From the NCBI RefSeq assembly GCF_020179405.1, contig NZ_JAICBZ010000003.1, forward strand, positions 1-64,000: a stretch of 64,000 bases of DNA, read 5' to 3'. The DNA is from Xinfangfangia pollutisoli. GTDB lineage: Bacteria; Pseudomonadota; Alphaproteobacteria; Rhodobacterales; Rhodobacteraceae. Shown one piece after another: positions 26,661-34,495 of the stretch (position 1 is its first letter; each line of letters starts with the position of its first letter). A model generated the notes under the pieces. The model saw nothing but the letters and a program-made list of their open reading frames with translations. It was not told the DNA's origin and made no database searches. Position numbers and translations under genes: made by a program.

Positions 26661-26690
26661 CCGATTCCCGCGCCTGCGTGCGGGAATCGG
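26661..26690 (+). terminator. Strong hairpin after aldehyde dehydrogenase (no U tract)
   Basis: Perfect 11-base stem CCGATTCCCGC/GCGGGAATCGG with an 8-base loop, 20 bases after the ALDH stop. No run of T follows, so it may be an mRNA 3' barrier rather than an intrinsic terminator. Confidence 0.55.
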
Positions 26691-26701
26691 TAGAGACGAA
26701 A

Positions 26702-26752
26702 GGAAGACGCAAGGAAGACGGCCGGAAGACTGGCGGAAGACGGAAAGCAGAC
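26702..26752 (+). repeat. GGAAGAC array with exact 11-bp period
   Basis: GGAAGAC starts at 26702, 26713, 26724 and 26735, and a degraded unit (AGCAGAC) at 26746. The spacing is constant at 11 bp, about one helical turn, and the array lies 84 bp before the flavoenzyme start. Confidence 0.8.
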
Positions 26753-26835
26753 GCCGAAACGACGCTTTCCGGCAAGCCTTCCTGGCCTTCGGGGCTAGCC
26801 TTTGCTGCATCGAGGCAGCTTCCCGGACCTTGCAG

Positions 26836-28812
26836 ATGCAACACCGCCACCTCACCTCGCCCCTGCAATTGCGCGGCCATACGCTGCGCAACCGCATGGT
26901 TTTTGGGGCCCATACCAACAACATGGCCGATCAGGGCCTGCCCGGCCCCCGCCAGGGCGGCTATCTGATCGAACGCGCGCTGGGCGGTGCGGCGATGGTG
27001 GTCTGCGAACCCGTGCCCGCCCATCGCACCGGCGTCTTGACCGGCCGCAACCTGCGCCCCGAATCCGACGACATCATCGCCCCTTTCCGCCCGATCACCG
27101 CGGCGATCAAACAGGCCGGCGCGGTCGCCATCCAGCAGATCTACCATGTCGGCGCCCATGGCGATTCCGACCTGTCCTTCCAACCGCACTGGTCGCCCTC
27201 GGGCGGGCCCTCCTACCATGACAGCGACGGCAGCCACCGGATGACTGTCAACGAAATCAACGAGATCCTTGATGCCCACACCGCCGCCGCGATCCGCGCC
27301 AAAGCCTGTGGCTATGACGGGGTCGAGGTCTGGGCCGCCTACCATTCGCTCCTCGATCAGTTCTGGACCCCCTGGTCCAACACCCGCGACGACGAATGGG
27401 GCGGGTCCCTGGAAAACCGCACCCGCTTTTCCCGCAGGCTGATCGAAAACATCCGCCGCGCCTGTGGCGAAGATTTCGTCATCGGCCTTGCGATCAGCCA
27501 TTCCGAGATCTTCACCGAGGTCACTCTGGGGCTAGAGGCGATGAGCGAAATCGTCGCCCTGCATGATGCGACCGGCCATGTCGATTACGTCACCGTGGGC
27601 GCCGGCAGCTATCTGGATTTCGAACGGATCATCCCGCCCTTCACCCATGCCGAAAAGCTGACAACGCCGCTGACGGCGGCGCTGAAAGCGGTTGTTAAGC
27701 ATGCGAAGATAACCTCGGAAGCCGGCATTCGAACACCCGACAATGCCGAGACGATCCTGTCGGCGGGCGAGGCCGATCTGGTCAGCATCGTGCGCGGCCA
27801 GATCGCCGATCCGCATCTGGCGCGCAAGGTGATGGAGGGGCGGGCCGAAGACATCCGTGGCTGCATCTCGTGCAACCAGATGTGCTGGGGCCGGCGCTCG
27901 CGCGATTACTGGATTTCCTGCCTGATCAATCCCAGCGCGGGGCGCGAATTCGAATGGGGCGGCGACCGCTTCACGCCATCACCGAACAAACGTTCGGTTT
28001 TGGTCGTGGGCGCCGGCCCGGCCGGTCTGGAAGCCGCCCGCGCCGCCGCCGAACGCGGCCATAGGGTCGAGCTTGTCGAGGCGCTGCCGGTGATCGGCGG
28101 CCAGTTTCGGCTCGCCGGCCAGCAACCGCGCCGGGCGCAGATTCTGGACCTGATCGAGTGGTATGAACGCCAGTTCACAAACCTTGGGGTAACCCTGCGG
28201 CTGAACACGTTCCTGGATGAAGACGAGATCGCCGCCCATCCGGCCGATGTCATGGTCCTCGCCACCGGATCGCTGCCGGACGAGGCGGGTTTCCAGCGCT
28301 GGCTGCCCGGAGAGGCGAGTTTGCCGGGGCTGGAAAACGGCCATGTCCACAGCCCCGAAGCGGTGCTGCGGCGTGAGGTGCGGCCGGGCAGCGCGGTGAT
28401 CCTGTATGACGAGGGCTCGAACTGGCGGGGCGTGGGCACGGCCTGGTTTCTGGCCGAACAGGGCCATCAGGTCACCATCGTCACGCCGCAAGCCTATGTC
28501 GGACAAGAGATTTCCCGAACCGCCGCCGATGGCGCCGCCCGGCGTGCGCTGGCGCAGAAGGGCGCGCGCTTCGTGACCGAAAGCCTGATCGCGCGCTGGC
28601 ATGGCAATGGCGCCACGGTGCGCAGCCTGCTGACCGGCGCGGAGCAGCTGATCCCGGCCTCGGCCCTGATCATGTCGACCACGAACCGCAGTTTTGATCC
28701 CTGGCCCGAGACCTTTCCCGGCAAGGACACCCATCGCATCGGCGACTGCGCGGCCCCCCGCCTTGCGGCCTATGCCTTCCATGAGGGCCGCAAACTGGCG
28801 CTGTCGCTTTAG
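26836..28812 (+). CDS. Trimethylamine-dehydrogenase-type flavoprotein (OYE barrel + FAD domain, 4Fe-4S)
   Basis: A 658-residue enzyme in two parts. Residues 1-380: an Old Yellow Enzyme FMN barrel with RNRMVFGAHTNN, QQIYHVGAHGD and DEWGGSLENRTRF, ending in the cluster motif CxxCxxxC-x11-C (CISCNQMC, then Cys in WISC). Residues 385-658: a nucleotide-binding domain starting VLVVGAGPAGLEAARAA. The family includes tri/dimethylamine dehydrogenases, N-methylproline (stachydrine) demethylase and 2,4-dienoyl-CoA reductase. With ALDH upstream, demethylation of an N-methyl compound seems likeliest, but this is inference. ATG 26836 is preferred over the TTG two codons before. Confidence 0.87.
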   Translation: MQHRHLTSPLQLRGHTLRNRMVFGAHTNNMADQGLPGPRQGGYLIERALGGAAMVVCEPVPAHRTGVLTGRNLRPESDDIIAPFRPITAAIKQAGAVAIQQIYHVGAHGDSDLSFQPHWSPSGGPSYHDSDGSHRMTVNEINEILDAHTAAAIRAKACGYDGVEVWAAYHSLLDQFWTPWSNTRDDEWGGSLENRTRFSRRLIENIRRACGEDFVIGLAISHSEIFTEVTLGLEAMSEIVALHDATGHVDYVTVGAGSYLDFERIIPPFTHAEKLTTPLTAALKAVVKHAKITSEAGIRTPDNAETILSAGEADLVSIVRGQIADPHLARKVMEGRAEDIRGCISCNQMCWGRRSRDYWISCLINPSAGREFEWGGDRFTPSPNKRSVLVVGAGPAGLEAARAAAERGHRVELVEALPVIGGQFRLAGQQPRRAQILDLIEWYERQFTNLGVTLRLNTFLDEDEIAAHPADVMVLATGSLPDEAGFQRWLPGEASLPGLENGHVHSPEAVLRREVRPGSAVILYDEGSNWRGVGTAWFLAEQGHQVTIVTPQAYVGQEISRTAADGAARRALAQKGARFVTESLIARWHGNGATVRSLLTGAEQLIPASALIMSTTNRSFDPWPETFPGKDTHRIGDCAAPRLAAYAFHEGRKLALSL

Positions 28813-29849
28813 CCCAGCAGCGCCTCGACCGAGAAGCGGTCGGGAATATCAAAATTGCCGTTCAGGATCAGATCAGCCATGCCTTCGGCCGCCTTCGGCG
28901 CCAGGCCGAAGCCGATCTTGAAGCCGCCATTCGCGACGAAATGCCCGGGCCGCCCTGGCCATGCGCCCAGAACCGGCCCCCGGCTTTTCGCCCTAGGCCG
29001 CACGCCCGCCCAGCGTTCCAGCACGGGTGCTGCGGCCAGGGCCGGCATCACCGCCCGCGCCCGCGCCACCAGCGCCTCGGCCTGCTCGTCGGGCCCCGCG
29101 ACCTGCCAGTCCGTCTCGGAGGTCGAGCCGATCGCCACCGTCCCGTCACCATGCGGCACGACATGCAGACCGCCGGCATAGATCTGCGGCAGCGCCGCCG
29201 CGTCATGGCGCAGCAGCACCGCCTGCCCCTTGACCCCCGCGCCCAGCTTGCGCCCGAAATCCGCCGACAGATCGGCCAGCCCCGCCGCCCCGGTGGCATG
29301 CACGACGGCCCCGTCCTCGGGCGCATCGCCGATCACGATCTCGGCCCCCGCCGCCCGCAAAGCCGCCACCAGCGCCGCCCCCGCCGCGCGCGGCGACAGG
29401 CGCGCGGTCAGCGTGTCCTCGACCAACAGCCCGGTGGGCGAGGCGGGCTCCCACGCGGCCCCGGCCGCCGCGACCACCCGCCATTCGGCCCGGCCCTGCC
29501 ACAGATCGCGCGCCGCATCTGCCCGCTGCCGCGCCGCCGCCACCGCTGCCGCATCGGCCAGCGGCTGCAACCGGCCCGAGCGGCGATACAGCGGATCGAC
29601 CCCGCCCGCCGCCGCCACCGCGCCCCACCAGGCCTCGGCCATCAGCAGGCTGTCCAGCTGAAACGCCTTCAGCGCATTCCAGCCCTCGGGCGCGAAGGGC
29701 GCCAGCGCCCCCACCAGCCCGCCCGAGGCCCCGGCGCCGATCCGCGCCGTCTCGATCAGCCGCACCCGCGCGCCGCGCCGCGCGCAGGCCCAGGCCACCG
29801 CCAGGCCAAAGATCCCGCCGCCCCGCACCGTCACATCGACGCTTGCCAT
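28809..29849 (-). CDS. FAD-dependent oxidoreductase (DAO family; MnmC2- or ThiO-like)
   Basis: A 346-residue flavoprotein with the dinucleotide-binding start VRGGGIFGLAVAWACARRGARVRLIE and DAO-family landmarks (GASGGLVGALAPFAPEGWN, IGSTSETDW, WAGVRPRAKSRGPVLG, GGFKIGFGLAP). It diverges from mnmD by 44 bases, so it may be the FAD half of an MnmC-type tRNA modification system, oxidising cmnm5s2U to nm5s2U; alternatively a glycine/amino-acid oxidase. AGGGAG precedes the ATG at 29849. Its stop overlaps that of the flavoenzyme on the other strand by 4 bases. Confidence 0.82.
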   Translation of the reverse strand: MASVDVTVRGGGIFGLAVAWACARRGARVRLIETARIGAGASGGLVGALAPFAPEGWNALKAFQLDSLLMAEAWWGAVAAAGGVDPLYRRSGRLQPLADAAAVAAARQRADAARDLWQGRAEWRVVAAAGAAWEPASPTGLLVEDTLTARLSPRAAGAALVAALRAAGAEIVIGDAPEDGAVVHATGAAGLADLSADFGRKLGAGVKGQAVLLRHDAAALPQIYAGGLHVVPHGDGTVAIGSTSETDWQVAGPDEQAEALVARARAVMPALAAAPVLERWAGVRPRAKSRGPVLGAWPGRPGHFVANGGFKIGFGLAPKAAEGMADLILNGNFDIPDRFSVEALLG

Positions 29850-29893
29850 CGCAGTCTCCCTGGCCCAGATGATCCGGGTCAGGGGATAGGACG

Positions 29894-30604
29894 ATGACCG
29901 ACAGCCTACAACCGGAACTCGACTGGAAGGACGGCGCGATCCCGGTCGCCCGCGCCTTCGACGACCCGTATTTCTCGCTGGCGGGCGGGCTGGACGAGAC
30001 GCGGCATGTCTTCCTGGCCGGCAATGGCCTGCCCGACAGGCTGCGGGACGGGTTCCATGTTGCCGAACTGGGCTTCGGCACCGGGCTGAACCTGCTGGCC
30101 CTGGCGCTGGCCTGGCAGGCGATGGGCGCACCCGGCACGCTGCACTTCACCACATTCGAGGCCTTCCCGATGGCCGCGCCCGACATGGCGCGCGCGCTGG
30201 CGGCCTTCCCCGAGGCTGCGGCCATCGCCGCGCCGCTGATCGCCGCCCGCGCCAAAGGCGCCACCGAGATTGCCCTGCCGGGCCTGCAGGTCGCGCTGAT
30301 CCTGGGCGATGTGCGCGACACGCTGCCGCGCTGGCCGGGCCGCGCCGATGCCTGGTTCCTGGATGGGTTCTCGCCGGCGAAGAACCCCGAAATGTGGGGT
30401 GAAGACCTGATGTCCCAGGTCGCCCGCCACACCGCACCCGAGGGCACATTCGCCACCTATACCGCCGCCGGCCATGTCCGCCGCGCGCTGGCCGCGGCGG
30501 GGTTTCAGGTCGCCCGCCAGCCCGGTTTCGCAGGCAAGCGGCACATGTCGGCCGGGCGCCTTATTGCAGCACCATCCCCTCGGGCCAGCGCATCCGGTAG
30601 CTGA
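29894..30604 (+). CDS. mnmD: tRNA (mnm5s2U34) methyltransferase, MnmD / MnmC N-domain type
   Basis: A 236-residue SAM-dependent enzyme that methylates nm5s2U at the tRNA wobble position. The SAM motif is VAELGFGTGLNLLAL (about residues 56-70); the family motif DAWFLDGFSPAKNPEMW and ATYTAAGHVRRAL follow, with GFAGKRHMSAG near the end. It corresponds to the N-terminal half of E. coli MnmC; the FAD half is absent but a DAO gene diverges next door. The 3' end runs 44 bases into the convergent DUF4139 gene. Confidence 0.93.
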   Translation: MTDSLQPELDWKDGAIPVARAFDDPYFSLAGGLDETRHVFLAGNGLPDRLRDGFHVAELGFGTGLNLLALALAWQAMGAPGTLHFTTFEAFPMAAPDMARALAAFPEAAAIAAPLIAARAKGATEIALPGLQVALILGDVRDTLPRWPGRADAWFLDGFSPAKNPEMWGEDLMSQVARHTAPEGTFATYTAAGHVRRALAAAGFQVARQPGFAGKRHMSAGRLIAAPSPRASASGS

Positions 30605-32192
30605 GGCTGATCTCGCGCTTTTCGCCCGCCGCAAGATCGAAATCCCATTGCTGAATGCCGCGCTGGCCATCGACATCCTGCACCGTGGGCGCGGGATCGG
30701 CGCTGAGCGTGATCGTCAGATCCGACTGTTCCGAATAGGGAATCTGGTCATAGACCCGCACCGGCCAGCTTTCGCTGCCCAGGTTTTCCAGCTTCAGCAC
30801 CGCCGTTTCGCTGGCCTCGTTCGAGGTCGACAGGAAGCCCGTCTGCCCCGAATCCCGCTGCGGCATGTCGCGGCTGATCCGCAGCGTTTCCAGCGCACCG
30901 AAGGGCAGGTCGGCCTCGGCCCCGGGGGCGATCAGATCCAGATACTGGCTGCCCACCAACACGCCTTCGCGGAAGATCAGCGCCTCGCCCGGCAGCAGGG
31001 GCTCGTCGCCCGGATTGACGAATTCCGCCATCACGAAGGCCGAGCGGTCCCAGCGCGGCACCGCCTTGGCATAGACCACCGGCGCGGTCTCGATCCGGTC
31101 CAGCGGCAGGCGCAGATCCTCGACCCCCGAGGCGATGTCGACCGTGCCCGGATAGGGATAGACGACCGTATCGCCTTCGATCGCGGCCGTGGCGGTGACC
31201 GGGGCGGGCACCATGGCCGGCTCCACCTCCATCATCGCCCCGCCGCCCGGCATCGCTTCGGTGACGCGGGCGTAATCTTCCGAGCTGGGTTCCGGCCCGA
31301 TCCGCCGCAGGTCGGGCCACAGCGCCGAGGGCGCGGCCTGATCGGCCGGGCGCGAGGTTGACAGGGTCAGCGCGACGCCGGCCCAGTCTTCGCCCGTGTC
31401 CTGGCTGACCATGACCGCGCGGTCGATGGCCAGATGGTTGCCGCCCGCGCGGGTCAGGTTCAGGTCATAGACCGGCCGCCAGCCGGCGCCATCGACGTAA
31501 TGGGTGATGGTGATCTTGCCGGGCCCGGCTTCGGCCGTGTCCACCGCCACCGACAAAGCGGTATAGGCGCTGTCGCCCGCCGGCAGCGCGTCATAGGCGG
31601 CCTGCGCCTCGGCCCGGGCCTTCTGCGCCTGCTCCAGCGCGTCCTGCGCGGCCCAGAGGTCCGCCTTGGCCCGCGCCGCCGCTTCGGCCGCCGCCAGGGT
31701 TTCGCGGCCCACCATCTCGGCCATGGCCTTCAGGCTTTCGGGCGTGGCGCTGTCGGGCAGCGTGCCGCTGAACGAGGTCAGGAAGGCCGCGCTGGCATTG
31801 GCGGCGGTGATCCGCGCCTGCACCGCCTCGACCGCGGCAAGGGCGCTGCGTTCGGCCGCCTTGGCCGCATCCAGCGCGGTCTTCGCGGCCTCCTGCTCGG
31901 GCGTCAACGCCTCGGGCCGCGGCGGCAAGCGGTCCGAGCGCAGCGAGAAGGCGCCGAAGCTGATCCCCGCGCTGCCCGACAGCTGCATCAGCCGGGTTTC
32001 CGTGCCGCCGGGCAGGTCGGTGACCAACAGGTCATGCGCCCCGGCACTGGCGGTGGTGAAGTCGACCTCGCGGGTGATCTTCGCCCCGTCGGGATAGACC
32101 GTCACGGCGGTGATGCGGCTTTCGGCCGGGATCGTCTCGGCCAGGGCCGGCAAGGCGGTGGTGGCAAGAAGAAGGGCAAGAAGACGGCGCAT
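30561..32192 (-). CDS. DUF4139 (MuiA-like) secreted protein
   Basis: A 543-residue protein with a signal peptide (MRRLLALLLATTALPALAE). An N-terminal DUF4140-like domain (VTVYPDGAKITREVDF) is followed by a long Ala/Glu-rich coiled coil (about residues 95-215) and a C-terminal beta-rich DUF4139 domain (YVDGAGWRPVYDLNL, SQDTGEDWAGVALTLSTSRP, ending ISLSYRMRWPEG). Relatives are called mucoidy inhibitor A, but the activity is unknown. The start at 32192 gives a proper signal peptide. Confidence 0.88.
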   Translation of the reverse strand: MRRLLALLLATTALPALAETIPAESRITAVTVYPDGAKITREVDFTTASAGAHDLLVTDLPGGTETRLMQLSGSAGISFGAFSLRSDRLPPRPEALTPEQEAAKTALDAAKAAERSALAAVEAVQARITAANASAAFLTSFSGTLPDSATPESLKAMAEMVGRETLAAAEAAARAKADLWAAQDALEQAQKARAEAQAAYDALPAGDSAYTALSVAVDTAEAGPGKITITHYVDGAGWRPVYDLNLTRAGGNHLAIDRAVMVSQDTGEDWAGVALTLSTSRPADQAAPSALWPDLRRIGPEPSSEDYARVTEAMPGGGAMMEVEPAMVPAPVTATAAIEGDTVVYPYPGTVDIASGVEDLRLPLDRIETAPVVYAKAVPRWDRSAFVMAEFVNPGDEPLLPGEALIFREGVLVGSQYLDLIAPGAEADLPFGALETLRISRDMPQRDSGQTGFLSTSNEASETAVLKLENLGSESWPVRVYDQIPYSEQSDLTITLSADPAPTVQDVDGQRGIQQWDFDLAAGEKREISLSYRMRWPEGMVLQ

Positions 32193-32300
32193 GACAGGAC
32201 CTCGGGTCACGGAAGGACGCCCCATCATGCGCCCGAACGCCCGGGCCGCAAGGCCGGAATCCCGGTCCCAAGCCCGGCGCCCCGGCCTGCGTCGCGCCGA

Positions 32301-33128
32301 TCAGACGATCTCGAATGTATCGGGATCGGGGCCGCAGCGCTGGCCCTCATCCAAAGCGGCGATCGCCGCCATTTCGGCCTCGGTCAGGGCGAAGTCGAAC
32401 AGCGCCAGGTTCTCGGCCAGCCCCGCCGCCCGGGTCGAGCGCGGAATGACCGCGGCGCCGATCTGCAGATGCCAGCGCAGGATCACCTGAGCCGGGCTTT
32501 TGCCGCAGCGCGCCGCGGCGGCGGCGATGGGTGCTGCGGCAAAGCTTTTGCCCTGGCCCAGCGGCGTCCAGCTTTGGGTGACGATGCCCTGCGCGGCATG
32601 GAAGGCGCGCAGGCCGGGCTGCTGCAGCCGCGGATTGACCTCGACCTGGTTCACCGCCGGCACCACGCCCGTCTCGCCGATCAGGCGCTGCAGATGCGGC
32701 TGGTGGAAATTCGACACGCCGATCGACCGGCACAGCCCCTCGTCCCGGGCCTTGATCAGCGCGCGCCAGGTTTCAAGGTAAAGGTCGCGGGCGGGCGTGG
32801 GCCAGTGGATCAGGATCAGATCGACCCAGGGCAGGCCCAGCCGGTCCAGACTGTCGCGCACCGCCTTCAGCGTGCGGTCATAGCCCTGTTCGCTGTTCCA
32901 GACCTTGGTGGTGACGAAGATCTTCTCGCGCGCGATGCCGCTGGCACGGATGCCTTCGCCCTGGCCGATCTCATTGCCATAGATCGCGGCCCCGTCGACC
33001 AGCGGATAGCCCAGCCGCAGCGCCGTGGCGGTGACCTCGGCCGTCTGCGCCGCCGGCACCTGCCAAAGGCCGAAGCCCAGTTGCGGAAGGCTGTGGCCGT
33101 CATTCAGGGCAAGGGTGGGAAGGGTCAT
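32301..33128 (-). CDS. Aldo/keto reductase (DkgA-like)
   Basis: A 275-residue NADPH-dependent reductase of small carbonyls. The tetrad is visible: Asp and Tyr in LVDGAAIYGNE, Lys in FVTTKVWN and His in LILIHWP. The cofactor region near SIGVSNF and the late RSTRAAGLAENL match 2,5-diketo-gluconate/methylglyoxal reductases. Its ATG overlaps the stop of a small upstream ORF (ATGA). Confidence 0.92.
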   Translation of the reverse strand: MTLPTLALNDGHSLPQLGFGLWQVPAAQTAEVTATALRLGYPLVDGAAIYGNEIGQGEGIRASGIAREKIFVTTKVWNSEQGYDRTLKAVRDSLDRLGLPWVDLILIHWPTPARDLYLETWRALIKARDEGLCRSIGVSNFHQPHLQRLIGETGVVPAVNQVEVNPRLQQPGLRAFHAAQGIVTQSWTPLGQGKSFAAAPIAAAAARCGKSPAQVILRWHLQIGAAVIPRSTRAAGLAENLALFDFALTEAEMAAIAALDEGQRCGPDPDTFEIV

Positions 33129-33349
33129 GGGCGGGGCCTTTCGCTGTGCTTTGGCGCAGGAAAGACCGGGCGGCGGCCGGGCGCAAGGCGAAACTCAGCG
33201 CGGGGAAAGGGCCTGCCGGGCAAGGCCGGGGCGCGGATGGCCGGGAAAGCCCGCGCCAAAGCGGCGCCGGGCGTTTCGTCCCGGTCGCGGCACAGCGCGG
33301 TGAAACGCTGCCAAAGCGCATCGTCGCAATGAAAAAGGGTCTCGGCCAT
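33125..33349 (-). CDS. Small hypothetical protein coupled to the aldo/keto reductase
   Basis: A 74-codon ORF whose stop overlaps the reductase ATG, favouring real coupled translation. The N-terminal half (LFHCDDALWQRFTALCRDRDETPGAALARAF) looks like a short strand plus two helices, reminiscent of ribbon-helix-helix proteins; the C-terminal half is Pro/Arg-rich and less protein-like. The ATG sits in the loop of the asd terminator hairpin, and no independent ribosome site is evident. It may be a real regulator or a chance frame. Confidence 0.4.
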   Translation of the reverse strand: MAETLFHCDDALWQRFTALCRDRDETPGAALARAFPAIRAPALPGRPFPRAEFRLAPGRRPVFPAPKHSERPRP

Positions 33350-33360
33350 GGCCGAGACCC
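33332..33360 (-). terminator. Rho-independent terminator of asd
   Basis: The 24 bp at 33337-33360 are perfectly self-complementary; as RNA they give a 10-base stem GGGTCTCGGC/GCCGAGACCC with a CATG loop, followed on the minus strand by TTTTT (33336-33332). Confidence 0.93.
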
Positions 33361-33384
33361 TTGCAGGACAGGGTTAAGAAACCC

Positions 33385-34407
33385 TTAGCCCTTTTTCAGC
33401 ACCCGCTGGCCCAGCAGCTCGGCGATCTGCACCGCGTTCAGCGCCGCGCCCTTGCGCAGGTTGTCGCTGACGCACCACAGGTTCAGCCCGTTCTCGACGG
33501 TCGAATCCTGCCGCACGCGGCTGATATAGGTCGCATATTCGCCCACGCATTCGACCGGGGTGACATAGCCGCCCGGCTCGCGCTTATCGACCAGCATCAC
33601 GCCCGGCGCCTCGCGCAGGATGTCCTGCGCTTCCTGCCAATCCAGGAAGTCTTCGGTCTCGATGTTCACCGATTCCGAATGGCCGACGAAAACCGGCACC
33701 CGCACGCAGGTGGCCGTGACCTTGATCTTGGGATCCAGGATCTTCTTGGTCTCGGCGACCATCTTCCATTCTTCCTTGGTCTCGCCCGAGTCCAGGAACA
33801 CGTCGATATGCGGGATCACGTTGAAGGCGATCTGCTTGGTGAACTTCTTCGGCGGAACGTCATCGACCGGGTTGTAGATCGCCTTGGTCTGGTTCCACAG
33901 CTCGTCCATGCCTTCCTTGCCGGCGCCCGAGACCGACTGGTAGGTCGACACGACCACCCGCTTGATCTTCGCCCGGTCATGGATCGGCTTCAGCGCCACC
34001 ACCATCTGCGCGGTCGAGCAGTTGGGATTGGCGATGATGTTGCGCTTGGCATAGCCCATGATCGCATCGGCATTCACTTCCGGCACGATCAGCGGGATCT
34101 CGGGGTCGTAGCGATAAAGCGACGAGTTGTCGATCACGACACAGCCCGCGGCGGCGGCCTTGGGCGCATAAAGTTTCGTCGCGTCCGAGCCCACCGCGAA
34201 CAGCGCGATGTCCCAGCCAGTGAAATCGAACGTGTCGAGGTCCTTGGTCTTGAGAGTCTTGTCGCCGAAGCTGACTTCGGTGCCCAGAGATTTTCGCGAC
34301 GCCAGCGCAGCGATCTCATCGACCGGGAACTCGCGCTCGGCGAGGATGTTCAGCATTTCGCGGCCCACGTTGCCCGTGGCACCCGCGACGACGACCTTAT
34401 AGCCCAT
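33385..34407 (-). CDS. asd: Aspartate-semialdehyde dehydrogenase
   Basis: NADPH-dependent reductive dephosphorylation of aspartyl phosphate, feeding lysine, methionine and threonine synthesis. The 340-residue protein has VVAGATGNVGREML at the N-terminus, the SRKSLG loop, the nucleophile C130 in NPNCSTAQ, SVSGAGKEG and the substrate-binding RVPVFVGHSE. A perfect terminator follows. The gene stands alone as a single transcription unit. Confidence 0.97.
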   Translation of the reverse strand: MGYKVVVAGATGNVGREMLNILAEREFPVDEIAALASRKSLGTEVSFGDKTLKTKDLDTFDFTGWDIALFAVGSDATKLYAPKAAAAGCVVIDNSSLYRYDPEIPLIVPEVNADAIMGYAKRNIIANPNCSTAQMVVALKPIHDRAKIKRVVVSTYQSVSGAGKEGMDELWNQTKAIYNPVDDVPPKKFTKQIAFNVIPHIDVFLDSGETKEEWKMVAETKKILDPKIKVTATCVRVPVFVGHSESVNIETEDFLDWQEAQDILREAPGVMLVDKREPGGYVTPVECVGEYATYISRVRQDSTVENGLNLWCVSDNLRKGAALNAVQIAELLGQRVLKKG

Positions 34408-34495
34408 CGGGGTCCTCCAAATCGTCCCCGACCATGGGGACGCGGCCCCTTAGCGCAAAGGAACCCCCGGGGGAAGGCGGAAAAGGGGGCGCGGC

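Noticed and set aside
29851-29893. Full TPP riboswitch upstream of the FAD oxidoreductase
   Set aside because: Only the 3' half is recognisable; the CTGAGA half and P1 partner are missing, and part of the match is simply the ribosome site. Kept as a finding, not a feature.
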